DNA of 64,000 nt from Dyadobacter chenhuakuii (GTDB taxonomy: Bacteria; Bacteroidota; Bacteroidia; Cytophagales; Spirosomataceae), in the NCBI RefSeq assembly GCF_023821985.2, contig NZ_CP098805.1:2728001-2792000 (forward strand), in the 5' to 3' direction. This document shows positions 9,359 to 17,501 of the stretch, piece by piece. The notes below the pieces were generated by a model, which saw only the letters and a list, made by a program, of their open reading frames with translations, ran no database searches and had not been told where the DNA came from. The position numbers were made by a program, and so were the translations under genes. The stretch's first letter is position 1. Every line of letters begins with the position of its first letter.

Positions 9359-11240
9359 TGCGGTTTATTTCTTGATCCGGGTCGGGCGAGGATGTAAGCA
9401 GTCCGGCCGGAACCGTTAGTTCGCCTGTTTCAAAGTCGATCAGTCCGTTGCGTTCATCCTCAATGTTGGTGGCCTGGGTGTAAACGTCTCCCGAAAAGGA
9501 CCGCTTTCTCAGTTCCTTTTTAAAAAGGCCGATCTGGCTGGCACGTGCAGAATCGTCCACCGGCCCGCCATAGTTTTCAAATCCAAAACCTCCCCATTCA
9601 CTTACAATCAGCGGCACCTGTTTCCTGTAAAAGAACGGGTCGCCGACAACGAGCGGAAAGGCTGCAACCGAATTGAGATTTCCGGCTGTCAATTCATCGA
9701 GCATCCATTTCCAATGATTGAGGTCAGGTGTGTACAAATGCGCGGTCAGCAGATCGGACTTTAATCTTCCCTCAAAGGAAATATGCTGCCAGCCGTCATT
9801 ATCAACCACTATAAACTGCGGGTAGGCAATCTGCATGAAGTGATACATATCAATGATATATTGCCGCGTATCCACATTCACGGCAATATCCTGGGCTCCC
9901 CAGTCTTCATTATACAGGCTCCATATCACTACGGAAGGATGCGTCCCGATCAATGCTAGCATGCGCATCAGCTCGGCTCGGTGATTCTCCCGGCTCTTCT
10001 TAGTCGATTGGTGCGGACTGGGAACTTCCACCCACAGCAGTATGCCAATTTTATCGGCCAGTTTATAAATACGTGGGTCTACACCGGCAATATGGATCCT
10101 TACCAAGTTACATCCCAGCTCTTTCATAGCCAGCAAATGCTTCTTGATCTGGTCATAGCTGGCATTGCCCGGCTGGTAAAGAATGCCATCCAGGTAAACC
10201 GGCAAATTATTGAGATACAGGCGACTGCCCCGGGCCTCAAATTTCCTGAGGCCGAATTTTGTTTCAATTTCAGAAATATCGCCTTTTTCGTCAATGAGCT
10301 GCGCCACAAGCCGGTATTGGTTGGGCGTTTCGGGCGACCATAGCAACGCATCCGGCATATCCAGCACCAGCCGCTGCGCCTTCTGTCCTGCTACAAGTAC
10401 CAGCGGAAATTCATCCTCTGCCACGAGTCTATCATATTTGCCCGATTCGGCACCAAAAACCGACAGCTTGATCTTGTACTGTCCCGGGTCATGAATACGC
10501 GTGGTAAGTGTGAACCGCACCAGGTTATCCTCGATAATGCTCACAACACCTACCCTGGATCGCAAACGGTTTCGCTCTACCCTTTCAAGCCATATGCTGC
10601 GGACGGCGCCGGTGAATGTCTGGTACCAGATGCCGCCCCGCTTGTAAACATGGGATTCCTGCTTACCACGCGGAATATCAGCGTCCATACTGCTGGTAAC
10701 ACGAACGGTAAGCTTGTTGACCGGCCGAAGCACTTCCAATTCATATGAAAATGAGGTGTACTCACCCATATGGACCTGCTCGCCTTCAATGGTGGATAAC
10801 AGATGCCCGTTTAACCAGACCCGGGTCTCATAACCGCAGGCACCAAAAGTCAGCTGCAAAATACTGTCTGTATCGTGCTCCGCCAATGCTTCCTGAGAAA
10901 GTTCGAATTCCCGTTCGTACCAGACTACAATTTTGTCCGTCCAGGAAGCTACATCCTGCTGGGATGCTGCCAGGTGCTGTTCTACACTTCCGGGCCACTG
11001 GGCGGTTTGTGAAAAGTCGTGCCGGACATACCAGCTTTCTGTAATGCCCCGGTCATTCGGATCGACTGCAAATTTCCACTCTCCATCGAGCAGCACATAT
11101 TCATTCGGCCGGAGCACCGCGCGGGGCAGATCATCCTGAAATGTAAGGTCCTCAACATTCGCTTCCCGGCTTTTGGACGAGCCGTAATTGGTATGGTTTT
11201 GCATTGCTGTTATTTTGAATTCCGCGTCGTTTATGTCCAC
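9345..11240 (-). CDS. Glycoside hydrolase family 2 protein
   Basis: This 631-residue protein has the GH2 order: sugar-binding jelly roll (EWKFAVDPNDRGITESWY ... YEREFEL ... FGACGYETRVWLNGHLL), immunoglobulin-like domain, then a TIM barrel. The acid/base glutamate is in VIWSLYNEDWG and the nucleophile in PLIVSEWGGFGFENYGG. No signal peptide is visible, so it is probably cytoplasmic, which is unusual for a degradative GH2 in this phylum and fits glycan maturation or turnover. It lies 21 bp behind the glycosyltransferase at 11262-12419, probably co-transcribed with it, and overlaps the next hydrolase by 14 bp. Confidence 0.85.
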   Translation of the reverse strand: MDINDAEFKITAMQNHTNYGSSKSREANVEDLTFQDDLPRAVLRPNEYVLLDGEWKFAVDPNDRGITESWYVRHDFSQTAQWPGSVEQHLAASQQDVASWTDKIVVWYEREFELSQEALAEHDTDSILQLTFGACGYETRVWLNGHLLSTIEGEQVHMGEYTSFSYELEVLRPVNKLTVRVTSSMDADIPRGKQESHVYKRGGIWYQTFTGAVRSIWLERVERNRLRSRVGVVSIIEDNLVRFTLTTRIHDPGQYKIKLSVFGAESGKYDRLVAEDEFPLVLVAGQKAQRLVLDMPDALLWSPETPNQYRLVAQLIDEKGDISEIETKFGLRKFEARGSRLYLNNLPVYLDGILYQPGNASYDQIKKHLLAMKELGCNLVRIHIAGVDPRIYKLADKIGILLWVEVPSPHQSTKKSRENHRAELMRMLALIGTHPSVVIWSLYNEDWGAQDIAVNVDTRQYIIDMYHFMQIAYPQFIVVDNDGWQHISFEGRLKSDLLTAHLYTPDLNHWKWMLDELTAGNLNSVAAFPLVVGDPFFYRKQVPLIVSEWGGFGFENYGGPVDDSARASQIGLFKKELRKRSFSGDVYTQATNIEDERNGLIDFETGELTVPAGLLTSSPDPDQEINRNDRH

Positions 11241-11261
11241 TAATGCGGACTGATACTGTTA

Positions 11262-12419
11262 CTAGCTGGCACTTTTGAGCTCTCTTGTCAGCGCAACCGG
11301 CGTTTCCTGCTTTTTGACTGAAAGCATCAACCGCTGCATGGCGCTAAAAGTGTGTTCCCAGGACTTGTCCGCCAGATACTCGTCGACAGACCGCAGCCAT
11401 TGCGCATTCTCCTGGTTAGTGAGCTCATGCTCAATAGCATTAATAAAAGTATCTGCATCGTGCCCGATACTCACGAGACCCATTTTTGCATATGGAAAAA
11501 CAACATCACGGATCGCAGTGGACACCACAGGCTTGCCTGCGGCGAGATATTCGGGTGTTTTTGTAGGACTGATAAAACGCGTGGATTCATTCAAAAGGAA
11601 CGGGATCAATGCTACATTCCATCCTGCCAGATAGGACGGCAGTTCCTGGTAAGTCTTGCATCCCAGATAATGAATGTTATCTGCAACAGGCAGTTCGGCC
11701 ATATCGATTTTTACAACAGGCCCTATCAGCATCAAATGCCAGTCTGGTCGCTTGCTGGCTATTTCGCGGATAAGCTGCTGATCAAAACGCTCATCGATCA
11801 CCCCATAAAAGCCAAGTTTTATTCCTTTAACGGAAGCCTGGTCTTCCGGCCCTGCCAGCTGTTTTCTGGCTGCCTGAAAGTGTTGCTTATCAATGCTGCT
11901 CGGAAATGGATGAATGTTGTGGTGACTCGCCTTCTTGGCTTCATATAAACTAACTCCGCCCGTAAATACAACATCGGCCTTGGCCAGAAGCTGCTGCTCA
12001 ACGAATTTAAGGCGCGGTGGCGCAAACTTAAATGCCGAAAGCTCATCCATGCAGTCGTACACGATCAGGCCGGGCGCAAAAGATCTTGAAAACTCGAAGG
12101 CAACGGGCGTATAATACCAAAAGACAAAATCAGCGCAGTCGCGCTCCTCGAAGAATGAATCCAGAAGCTTTTTGATCTGCGCGTTGGTCTGCTCCTGTGT
12201 GCCGCCGGCCGGGAGATGCGGCACGCAAACCCATAATCCGGGCAGCTTTTTATTAATGTCAAGATATGCCTCCCCGGAAGCATCGAAGAAAGGTTCTTCC
12301 AGGAAATAAACGTTCCCATTTTGGGCAAAGCGTGTCATCAAATGTTGAGGCCGCTGAAACACAAAGTCCCACCTGAGGTGGGAAAAACATAGTAGGTCTT
12401 TCTGAAGTCTGGTGGTCAT
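11262..12419 (-). CDS. Glycosyltransferase (GT-B fold)
   Basis: A 385-residue protein from the ATG at 12419, beginning MTTRLQKDLLCFSHLRWDFVFQRPQHLM, the usual N-terminus of this family. A GTG 36 bp further up would leave only 19 nt to the promoter-like box at 12474, while the ATG leaves 55 nt, the typical distance in this window. The C-terminal donor site is STRFISPTKTPEYLAAGKPVVST. It heads the unit GT-GH2-GH-A-82aa. Family members occur in exopolysaccharide and stress loci; the substrate is unknown. Confidence 0.82.
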   Translation of the reverse strand: MTTRLQKDLLCFSHLRWDFVFQRPQHLMTRFAQNGNVYFLEEPFFDASGEAYLDINKKLPGLWVCVPHLPAGGTQEQTNAQIKKLLDSFFEERDCADFVFWYYTPVAFEFSRSFAPGLIVYDCMDELSAFKFAPPRLKFVEQQLLAKADVVFTGGVSLYEAKKASHHNIHPFPSSIDKQHFQAARKQLAGPEDQASVKGIKLGFYGVIDERFDQQLIREIASKRPDWHLMLIGPVVKIDMAELPVADNIHYLGCKTYQELPSYLAGWNVALIPFLLNESTRFISPTKTPEYLAAGKPVVSTAIRDVVFPYAKMGLVSIGHDADTFINAIEHELTNQENAQWLRSVDEYLADKSWEHTFSAMQRLMLSVKKQETPVALTRELKSAS

Positions 12420-12458
12420 AGGAAAACGGTGTCGGATTAAAGAAAAAACTCCCACTTA

Positions 12459-12474
12459 AATAAGAATTGTGCCA
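12459..12474 (-). promoter_or_regulatory. -24/-12-like promoter box (TGGCAC-N5-TTATT)
   Basis: Minus strand CTGGCAC, AATTC, TTATT, 55 nt upstream of the glycosyltransferase ATG at 12419. Confidence 0.58.
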
Positions 12475-12496
12475 GCCGAAAACGGCGCTATAAAAA

Positions 12497-12528
12497 AGAC
12501 CCGCACTGGAATGAGTACGGGTCTGTTT
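12497..12528 (-). terminator. Rho-independent terminator of the 12550-13044 gene
   Basis: A 7-bp stem AGACCCG / CGGGTCT with a 14-nt loop. On the minus strand it is followed by six T (plus-strand A-run at 12492-12497); on the plus strand by TGTTTTT. It closes the dehydrogenase/164-residue unit and may work in both directions. Confidence 0.7.
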
Positions 12529-12549
12529 TTGGATTGAAATGCAGGCTTC

Positions 12550-13044
12550 TTAACTGTCGTCCCGCGAGCGTGACTTCATTAGCAACACGGCCAATGTAAT
12601 CACCGCTGCACCCGTCAGCACCTTTTTTGCCAACCCTATTTTATTGAACTGCAGCTCGGATTTTAATCCGTGCTCTGCAATCAGGTCCGGTATGTGACCG
12701 TTTTTCAGATCTTCGCCGATTCCTTCCATCATGTTGATCCGGTCGGCTACTAAAAGTGCCAGCCAGTGTGTCCAGGTGTTTTCACTGTACCGGAAAGCAA
12801 AGCGCCGCAACTGCCCGCTCAGCCCTGTTGGCGGATTGGGTGTGCCAAACACGGCTGTAAGTCCGGGACGCTCGTTGGAATGCAATATTTCTACCAGCGC
12901 CGGTTGTTGTGCCGGGCGCTCCCAGATCATCCCTTTGTTATCGTTTTCGTTTCGTTTTTTTATCGGATAGTTCGGCACGTCCAATGGGTCCGCGTCAATG
13001 CCCCATCCGTTAATGTGGCTGTAATCACTTGCTGTCTTTTTCAT
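12550..13044 (-). CDS. Protein of unknown function with C-terminal membrane anchor
   Basis: A 164-residue protein. The first ~70 residues are polar and proline-rich (WGIDADPLDVPNYPIKKR ... IWERPAQQPALVEILHSNERP). The middle has WTHWLALLVADRINMMEGIGEDL, and a single hydrophobic segment (VLTGAAVITLAVLLM) precedes an SRSRDDS tail. The topology suggests a C-tail-anchored protein facing the cytoplasm. It starts 7 bp after the dehydrogenase stop and is surely co-transcribed with it. The family is not recognised by name; functional linkage to the dehydrogenase is inference. Confidence 0.7.
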   Translation of the reverse strand: MKKTASDYSHINGWGIDADPLDVPNYPIKKRNENDNKGMIWERPAQQPALVEILHSNERPGLTAVFGTPNPPTGLSGQLRRFAFRYSENTWTHWLALLVADRINMMEGIGEDLKNGHIPDLIAEHGLKSELQFNKIGLAKKVLTGAAVITLAVLLMKSRSRDDS

Positions 13045-13051
13045 ATCGAGC

Positions 13052-14209
13052 TTATTTTCTTGCTGATGGTGGGATAAGAATCGTTTTTATACAGTTGTCC
13101 AGTTTCGCGGAAAAAATATGGTAAGCGTCCCCTACTTCTTCCAGCGGAATACGGTGCGTAATGATCCCTTTCGGATCCAGGCGGCCCGCTTGCACGTGCT
13201 CGATCAACCTTGGAAGCAATCGTTTCACAGATGCCTGGTTGGCCCTGATCGTGATGCCTTTGTTGACTACATTACCGATCGGGATGAGGTTACCCGTAGG
13301 ACCGTAAACACCCACAATCGACACAATTCCTCCTTTTTTGACAGCATTAATGGCCCAGTGTAAGGCAGTGGCCGAACCGGCCTGTAACATTAGTTTCCGG
13401 CCTGTAATGGTCTGTAATGCATCGCCGGCCGCTTCGCAGCCTACTGCGTCAATACACACATCAGCCCCGATCCAGTCTGTTGTTTTCTTAATAAAAAGCA
13501 CGGGATCTTCCAGTGAGCGGAAGTTATAGGCTTCGCATTGCGCGTATTGTTTTACAAATTCCAACCTGTACTCAATGTGATCAATAACGATCACCCTTCC
13601 TGCACCGAACAGCCATGCCGATTTCGCTGCCATAATGCCTATCGGACCGGCACCGAAGACCACCACCGTATCACCCGGTTTGATACCGGCCATTTCAGCA
13701 GCCTGGTAACCTGTGGGAACAACGTCTGTAAGCAAAACTGCATCGTCGTGATCCATGTCTTCGGGGATGAGCGTCGGGCCAAAGTCCGCATACGGAACGC
13801 GCACATATTCTGCCTGCCCTCCGTCAAAGCCCCCAGCCGTGTGCGAATAACCGAAGATCCCGCCTACCGCAGTTGCCTCCGGATTGGATTCATGACAGTT
13901 ACCATACAGCCCCTGCTGGCAGAAAACGCATTTTCCGCACGCAATGTTGAAAGGCACCAGGACGGTATCACCCACTTTCAGGTTTTGAACCGAATCTCCA
14001 ATTTCTTCAACAACGCCAATAAACTCATGGCCAAATGTCGTGCCCACTCTTGTGTCCGGCACTAATCCGTGATATAAATGCAGGTCTGACCCGCAAATAC
14101 ATGAGCGGGTAACCCGCACGATCGCATCTCCGGAATGCTCAATTTCAGGCATCGGCTTATTCCGGTCTGCTCTTACGCGGTAAGGTCCGCGGTAATTCAT
14201 TGCTAACAT
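13052..14209 (-). CDS. Zinc-dependent alcohol dehydrogenase (formaldehyde-dehydrogenase-like MDR)
   Basis: A 385-residue medium-chain dehydrogenase. The catalytic zinc site is in SCICGSDLHLYHG and GHEFIGVVEEIG; the structural zinc loop has four cysteines in CGKCVFCQQGLYGNC; and the Rossmann motif is VVFGAGPIGIMAA. The extra segment after the structural zinc (GIFGYSHTAGGFDGGQAEYVRVP) is the signature of the glutathione-independent formaldehyde dehydrogenase branch, common in Bacteroidota and actinobacterial stress loci. It probably detoxifies aldehydes or oxidises alcohols with NAD(P). It is the first gene of a two-gene unit. No TGGCAC box is visible upstream. Confidence 0.88.
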   Translation of the reverse strand: MLAMNYRGPYRVRADRNKPMPEIEHSGDAIVRVTRSCICGSDLHLYHGLVPDTRVGTTFGHEFIGVVEEIGDSVQNLKVGDTVLVPFNIACGKCVFCQQGLYGNCHESNPEATAVGGIFGYSHTAGGFDGGQAEYVRVPYADFGPTLIPEDMDHDDAVLLTDVVPTGYQAAEMAGIKPGDTVVVFGAGPIGIMAAKSAWLFGAGRVIVIDHIEYRLEFVKQYAQCEAYNFRSLEDPVLFIKKTTDWIGADVCIDAVGCEAAGDALQTITGRKLMLQAGSATALHWAINAVKKGGIVSIVGVYGPTGNLIPIGNVVNKGITIRANQASVKRLLPRLIEHVQAGRLDPKGIITHRIPLEEVGDAYHIFSAKLDNCIKTILIPPSARK

Positions 14210-14310
14210 AGTATTTTCTTTAGTTAGTGATGATTAATATTCCTGTTGAAGCGCGCCTTACTAAAAAACCATTCCTCAGAAGATTAGTTATATGCACCCT
14301 AAATCCGCAA

Positions 14311-14326
14311 TGGCACAAAAATTATA
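14311..14326 (+). promoter_or_regulatory. -24/-12-like promoter box (TGGCAC-N5-TTATA)
   Basis: ATGGCAC, AAAAA, TTATA, 46 nt upstream of the ATG at 14357 and 52 nt upstream of the ATG at 14363 of the LEA-like gene. Confidence 0.6.
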
Positions 14327-14356
14327 GCCCGCGGGGATAAATTGTTATCTAAACTC

Positions 14357-15277
14357 ATGCATATGCGGGTCAATAAATGGTTAATCGTTTTGCTGGTATT
14401 GCTTGTACTGGCTGGGGTTGGGATCTGGTGGTGGAAGTCGCCTTCTTCGGAAAACGCGAAAGAAAAGGCGGCAGATAAGGTGATGCCTACAATCGGCGTG
14501 GCTTCAACAAATATCACGGACATTGATGCCGAGCGGATCAAAATGCAAAGCAAGGTCATACTTCATAATCCCCTTCCTGTCGACATTAAAACAAGCCGGC
14601 TCAATTACGTCGTGTATATCGATTCCGTGAAGGTGATTGAGGATGCTTATGAGAAACCTATCAACATCCGTTCATCTGACAGCACCACGCTTACCATGCC
14701 TATGGAGCTGCTGGTAAAGCCAATGGCCCGGGTACTCAAATATTTTGATGACAATAAGATTGACAGTGCGGACTATCAGATGAAAGCTTCGTTTGAGGTG
14801 GATGTTCCTATTGCCGGTGACCGCGAATTCACCATGAAAGTCTCGAAGCGACTCCCTGCTTTGCGAATACCCAAAGTAAAAATCAATCATGTGGATTTGA
14901 ATGCACTTGCGCTGAAAAGCAAAGGCATGGATATCGAAGTGGCAGTGTTTAATCCGAATTTATTTCCGCTGAAATTAAGTGATGGGAAATTTGAGTTTAG
15001 CGTGGAAGACGCGCTTCAGATGAACGGAGTTTTGGAAAAAACCATTTCAATTCCGGCAAAAGGAAGCCAGAACATTTCTGTGCACGCACAGTTAACTGAC
15101 GGCAATATGCTGAAAACCGGCTGGAAAATGCTGACAGACAAAAAGGATACGCAGTTTGCCTGCAAGTTTGCGGGCACGATCGATTCTGAAAACAAGATGC
15201 TCAACAAAAGTAAAATGGTTACAACCATCACCGGCACGCTCGATGAAATCATGAATGCTGTAAAGAAGGCTGACTAA
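14357..15277 (+). CDS. LEA type 2 / WHy-domain-like membrane-anchored protein
   Basis: About 306 residues from the ATG at 14357 (14363 is equally possible; an upstream TTG is unlikely because of the promoter position). An N-terminal transmembrane helix (WLIVLLVLLVLAGVGIWWW) is followed by a periplasmic region with two Water-stress-and-Hypersensitive-response-like beta domains: HNPLPVDIKTSRLNYVVYID near residue 80 and VFNPNLFPLKLSDGKFEFSV near residue 205. The N-P-(L/F)-P signature is shared with LEA14 proteins. A role in desiccation or osmotic tolerance is inferred from the family and the neighbours. Confidence 0.78.
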   Translation: MHMRVNKWLIVLLVLLVLAGVGIWWWKSPSSENAKEKAADKVMPTIGVASTNITDIDAERIKMQSKVILHNPLPVDIKTSRLNYVVYIDSVKVIEDAYEKPINIRSSDSTTLTMPMELLVKPMARVLKYFDDNKIDSADYQMKASFEVDVPIAGDREFTMKVSKRLPALRIPKVKINHVDLNALALKSKGMDIEVAVFNPNLFPLKLSDGKFEFSVEDALQMNGVLEKTISIPAKGSQNISVHAQLTDGNMLKTGWKMLTDKKDTQFACKFAGTIDSENKMLNKSKMVTTITGTLDEIMNAVKKAD

Positions 15278-15325
15278 TGCTAAACTTTTGATAGAAAGAT
15301 AAATGCGACGGTTGGGCTCAAAAGA

Positions 15326-15347
15326 AAAGCCGGAATGTTCCGGCTTT
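15326..15347. terminator. Bidirectional hairpin between convergent genes
   Basis: A perfect 10-bp inverted repeat, AAAGCCGGAA (15326-15335) and TTCCGGCTTT (15338-15347), between the LEA-like gene and the minus-strand gene ending at 15411. The short flanking T/A runs fit termination of both transcripts. Confidence 0.7.
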
Positions 15348-15410
15348 ATAGATTCCCCAATATTGGCATTAATCTGCCCAGTTTAACTCCCTCATGCATT
15401 GCACCTTACG

Positions 15411-16007
15411 TTATCTCAGCAAGGCTAGCAACCGGTGCATATCGTCCATTTCACCGCTTTTTTGACTGATGGCAGTTTTAATGATATCGTCCAGCCTGTT
15501 GTTGAATTCTGCAAATGCTGTTTGCAAAGATTCATAACAGCGTTGCAGACCTGCCGCATATTCCTGGTGCGCTGCCAATGTCTTTTTTGGATACTTTTCA
15601 TAATCCATATATTCGACACTGATATGCTGGCTTACAGTATCTGCCTGCCATTCCCCTATCGGCGCCGGCACGTCTATAGGCGGGCGACATCCCAGGAGAT
15701 AGGTTTGTCCGTTAAAGGCATAATGAACGATCAGGACAGAAACCTTAACCTTTGCTTTATTATTTCGTCCTGGCTGGTAAACCGAAACAGGATAAATCCT
15801 TTCACACATTTCCTGCCGCCCGTTGAGAAAATCTAACTGGGGCAATTTCAGCTCCTGATCGTTTTTCAGACCGCTAATGTGCATTTCTATTTGCTCCGGC
15901 GCGAAATAAGCGTCAGGCCATTCGCTTATCAGGTCGTTAACCTCGTTTGTTTTCTTTAAAAATAGCGAGTCGAGGTCATATTGGTCAAATAAATGTATGG
16001 TTTTCAT
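15411..16007 (-). CDS. Hypothetical protein
   Basis: The start at 16007 gives 198 residues beginning MKTIHLFDQYDLDSLF; upstream in-frame starts would overlap the promoter-like box at 16056. It is cytosolic with no membrane segment. The first half is mixed alpha/beta, including SVLIVHYAFNGQTYLLGCRPPIDVPAPIGEW. The second half is helical and may form a coiled coil (AHQEYAAGLQRCYESLQTAFAEFNNRLDD). I do not recognise the family. It is a single-gene unit. Confidence 0.7.
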   Translation of the reverse strand: MKTIHLFDQYDLDSLFLKKTNEVNDLISEWPDAYFAPEQIEMHISGLKNDQELKLPQLDFLNGRQEMCERIYPVSVYQPGRNNKAKVKVSVLIVHYAFNGQTYLLGCRPPIDVPAPIGEWQADTVSQHISVEYMDYEKYPKKTLAAHQEYAAGLQRCYESLQTAFAEFNNRLDDIIKTAISQKSGEMDDMHRLLALLR

Positions 16008-16040
16008 GGACAAGGCTAGGATGTTTCTTTTTGCTATCAT

Positions 16041-16056
16041 TAAAAAATCAGTGCCC
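16041..16056 (-). promoter_or_regulatory. Degenerate -24/-12-like box (GGGCAC-N5-TTTTA)
   Basis: Minus strand GGGCAC, TGATT, TTTTA, 49 nt upstream of the start at 16007. The distance fits the recurrent box; the sequence deviates at two or three positions. Confidence 0.35.
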
Positions 16057-16086
16057 ATTGTCCGCTTTTCAGATGATTTTGCAAAT

Positions 16087-16773
16087 CTATTTTACTGCAT
16101 AAATAAAGGCGTCGCTGCTACAGTTCGTGCATTTCTGATCGGTTGCATTGTCAACGGCCGCATTGCCGCATTGCTCACAAACGTACTCATCCGCTGCTTC
16201 GCTGATCTCATACTGATATTCCTTGTCCCAGATAGGCAAAATAGGCAGCCCGGGCACCTGATCGTATCTTCGCATTAACGTGAAAGTGCCACCGGCTTCA
16301 AAATAAAGTCTTTTTACCTCCCCCAGATGCCGGATACCTTTACTGCGAAGCTGCGCAAATGCTCTTTCCCGGGTTATACCCACCTTTTTCATGTTATGCA
16401 AATTCAGATGTGAATCCTCAATAAGCGGTGTGATATCGCCCTGTGTAACCGTTTCCAGCCTTTCATTTCTGGTGGCAAGCTTGGCAATCAACTGCTGAAC
16501 AGATACGACGATTACCGCAATGACCACAGCTGCAAGAATGCCGCGATCGGGTGATTGCAGCGGTACACCGATGGCGGCAGCAAGGGATACCATCGCTACC
16601 ATTTCATTACGGCTGAGCTGTGAGGCCATTCTTTTGCCCATAAGCCGCATCGAGACCATGAGGATGAGATAGATAACAGCAATGCGTAACACTACTTCCA
16701 GGTAAAATTCAGGAGGAACGTCGCCTATGAATATTCGTTGCCAATCATTGATATGGATGTCTTCTGGTTTCAT
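16087..16773 (-). CDS. DUF421 (YetF/YcaP-like) membrane protein with C-terminal zinc ribbon
   Basis: A 228-residue protein. Two or three N-terminal transmembrane helices (VVLRIAVIYLILMVSMRLMGKRMASQLS, then MVSLAAAIGVPLQSP and AAVVIAVIVVSV) carry the DUF421 hallmark MGKR. A soluble DUF421 domain follows (ITPLIEDSHLNLHNMKKVGITRERAFAQLRSKGIRHLGEVKRLYFEAGGTF). The C-terminal ~30 residues add CEQC ... CTNC, a zinc-ribbon-like pair. It overlaps the preceding paralogue by 4 bp. DUF421 proteins (B. subtilis YetF) are linked to membrane stress; the precise function is unknown. Confidence 0.82.
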   Translation of the reverse strand: MKPEDIHINDWQRIFIGDVPPEFYLEVVLRIAVIYLILMVSMRLMGKRMASQLSRNEMVAMVSLAAAIGVPLQSPDRGILAAVVIAVIVVSVQQLIAKLATRNERLETVTQGDITPLIEDSHLNLHNMKKVGITRERAFAQLRSKGIRHLGEVKRLYFEAGGTFTLMRRYDQVPGLPILPIWDKEYQYEISEAADEYVCEQCGNAAVDNATDQKCTNCSSDAFIYAVK

Positions 16774-17486
16774 GAATCGGCAAGTTGGGATTTTACGGAA
16801 ATGGTGGCGGAGATCCAGGTTTTAGCGGTGCAGATCTTGCAAGCCTCGTCTTCATCCGCGGAATTTGTAACGTTACCGCAGGTGGCACATGCGCGGGAAT
16901 TTTCTACCATTTCCTGGGCGTAACCGTTCACAGCATCATCGGTTGGAGGAAAAATAGGAAGGCCTGCGGCAGGCTCCTTGGTTTTGTAAATACTAAAAAT
17001 GCCGCAGGCTTCTAAGTATACGCGCCCCGTATCTCCCAGGTTATAGACATTCTCACTTCTTAAAGCGGAAAACAGCTGCTGCCGCGATACCTTTGCAGCG
17101 GCCATCTGATCGAGCTGAATACGGCCATCCTTAACAAGAAGCTGCGTTTCTCCCTGGCTTATTTTTTCAAATGCCGGGCTCTTCGTCTCCGTGAGGTTCA
17201 GGCCGCGTTGAAAGATCAATGCGCAGATCAGGATCAGGATACCCATCAGCACGCCCAGCTGCGGGATCTGCATGGCAGGTGAGACGATCGCACCGAGCGT
17301 GACCATAACGGCCAGCTCGGATACCGTCAACTGACCACCCATGCGCTTACCCATCAGCCTCACAATGATGAGCAAAGCAATATAAATGATGAATGTCCGT
17401 ACAAAAACTTCCACAAGGAATTCAGGCGGCGCTTCCCCAAACAATATCCTTTGCCAGTCCCAGGGCTGTATGTCTTCTTTTTTCAT
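16770..17486 (-). CDS. DUF421 (YetF/YcaP-like) membrane protein with C-terminal zinc ribbon, paralogue
   Basis: 238 residues, clearly homologous to the next gene: VRTFIIYIALLIIVRLMGKRMGGQLTVSEL at the N-terminus, soluble part with LLVKDGRIQLDQMAAAKVSRQQLFSALRSENVYNLGDTGRVYLEACGIF, and a C-terminal CATC ... CKIC pair. Both copies share the unusual zinc-ribbon extension. It follows glgX by 15 bp and overlaps the second copy by ATGA, so the two are probably made in equal amounts and could form a hetero-oligomer (inference). Confidence 0.82.
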   Translation of the reverse strand: MKKEDIQPWDWQRILFGEAPPEFLVEVFVRTFIIYIALLIIVRLMGKRMGGQLTVSELAVMVTLGAIVSPAMQIPQLGVLMGILILICALIFQRGLNLTETKSPAFEKISQGETQLLVKDGRIQLDQMAAAKVSRQQLFSALRSENVYNLGDTGRVYLEACGIFSIYKTKEPAAGLPIFPPTDDAVNGYAQEMVENSRACATCGNVTNSADEDEACKICTAKTWISATISVKSQLADS

Positions 17487-17501
17487 TATTTCAAAAAAGA
17501 T

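Noticed and set aside
12420..12455. GTG start giving a 12-residue longer glycosyltransferase
   Set aside because: It would start only 19 nt after the promoter-like box and adds residues not typical of the family; the ATG at 12419 fits.
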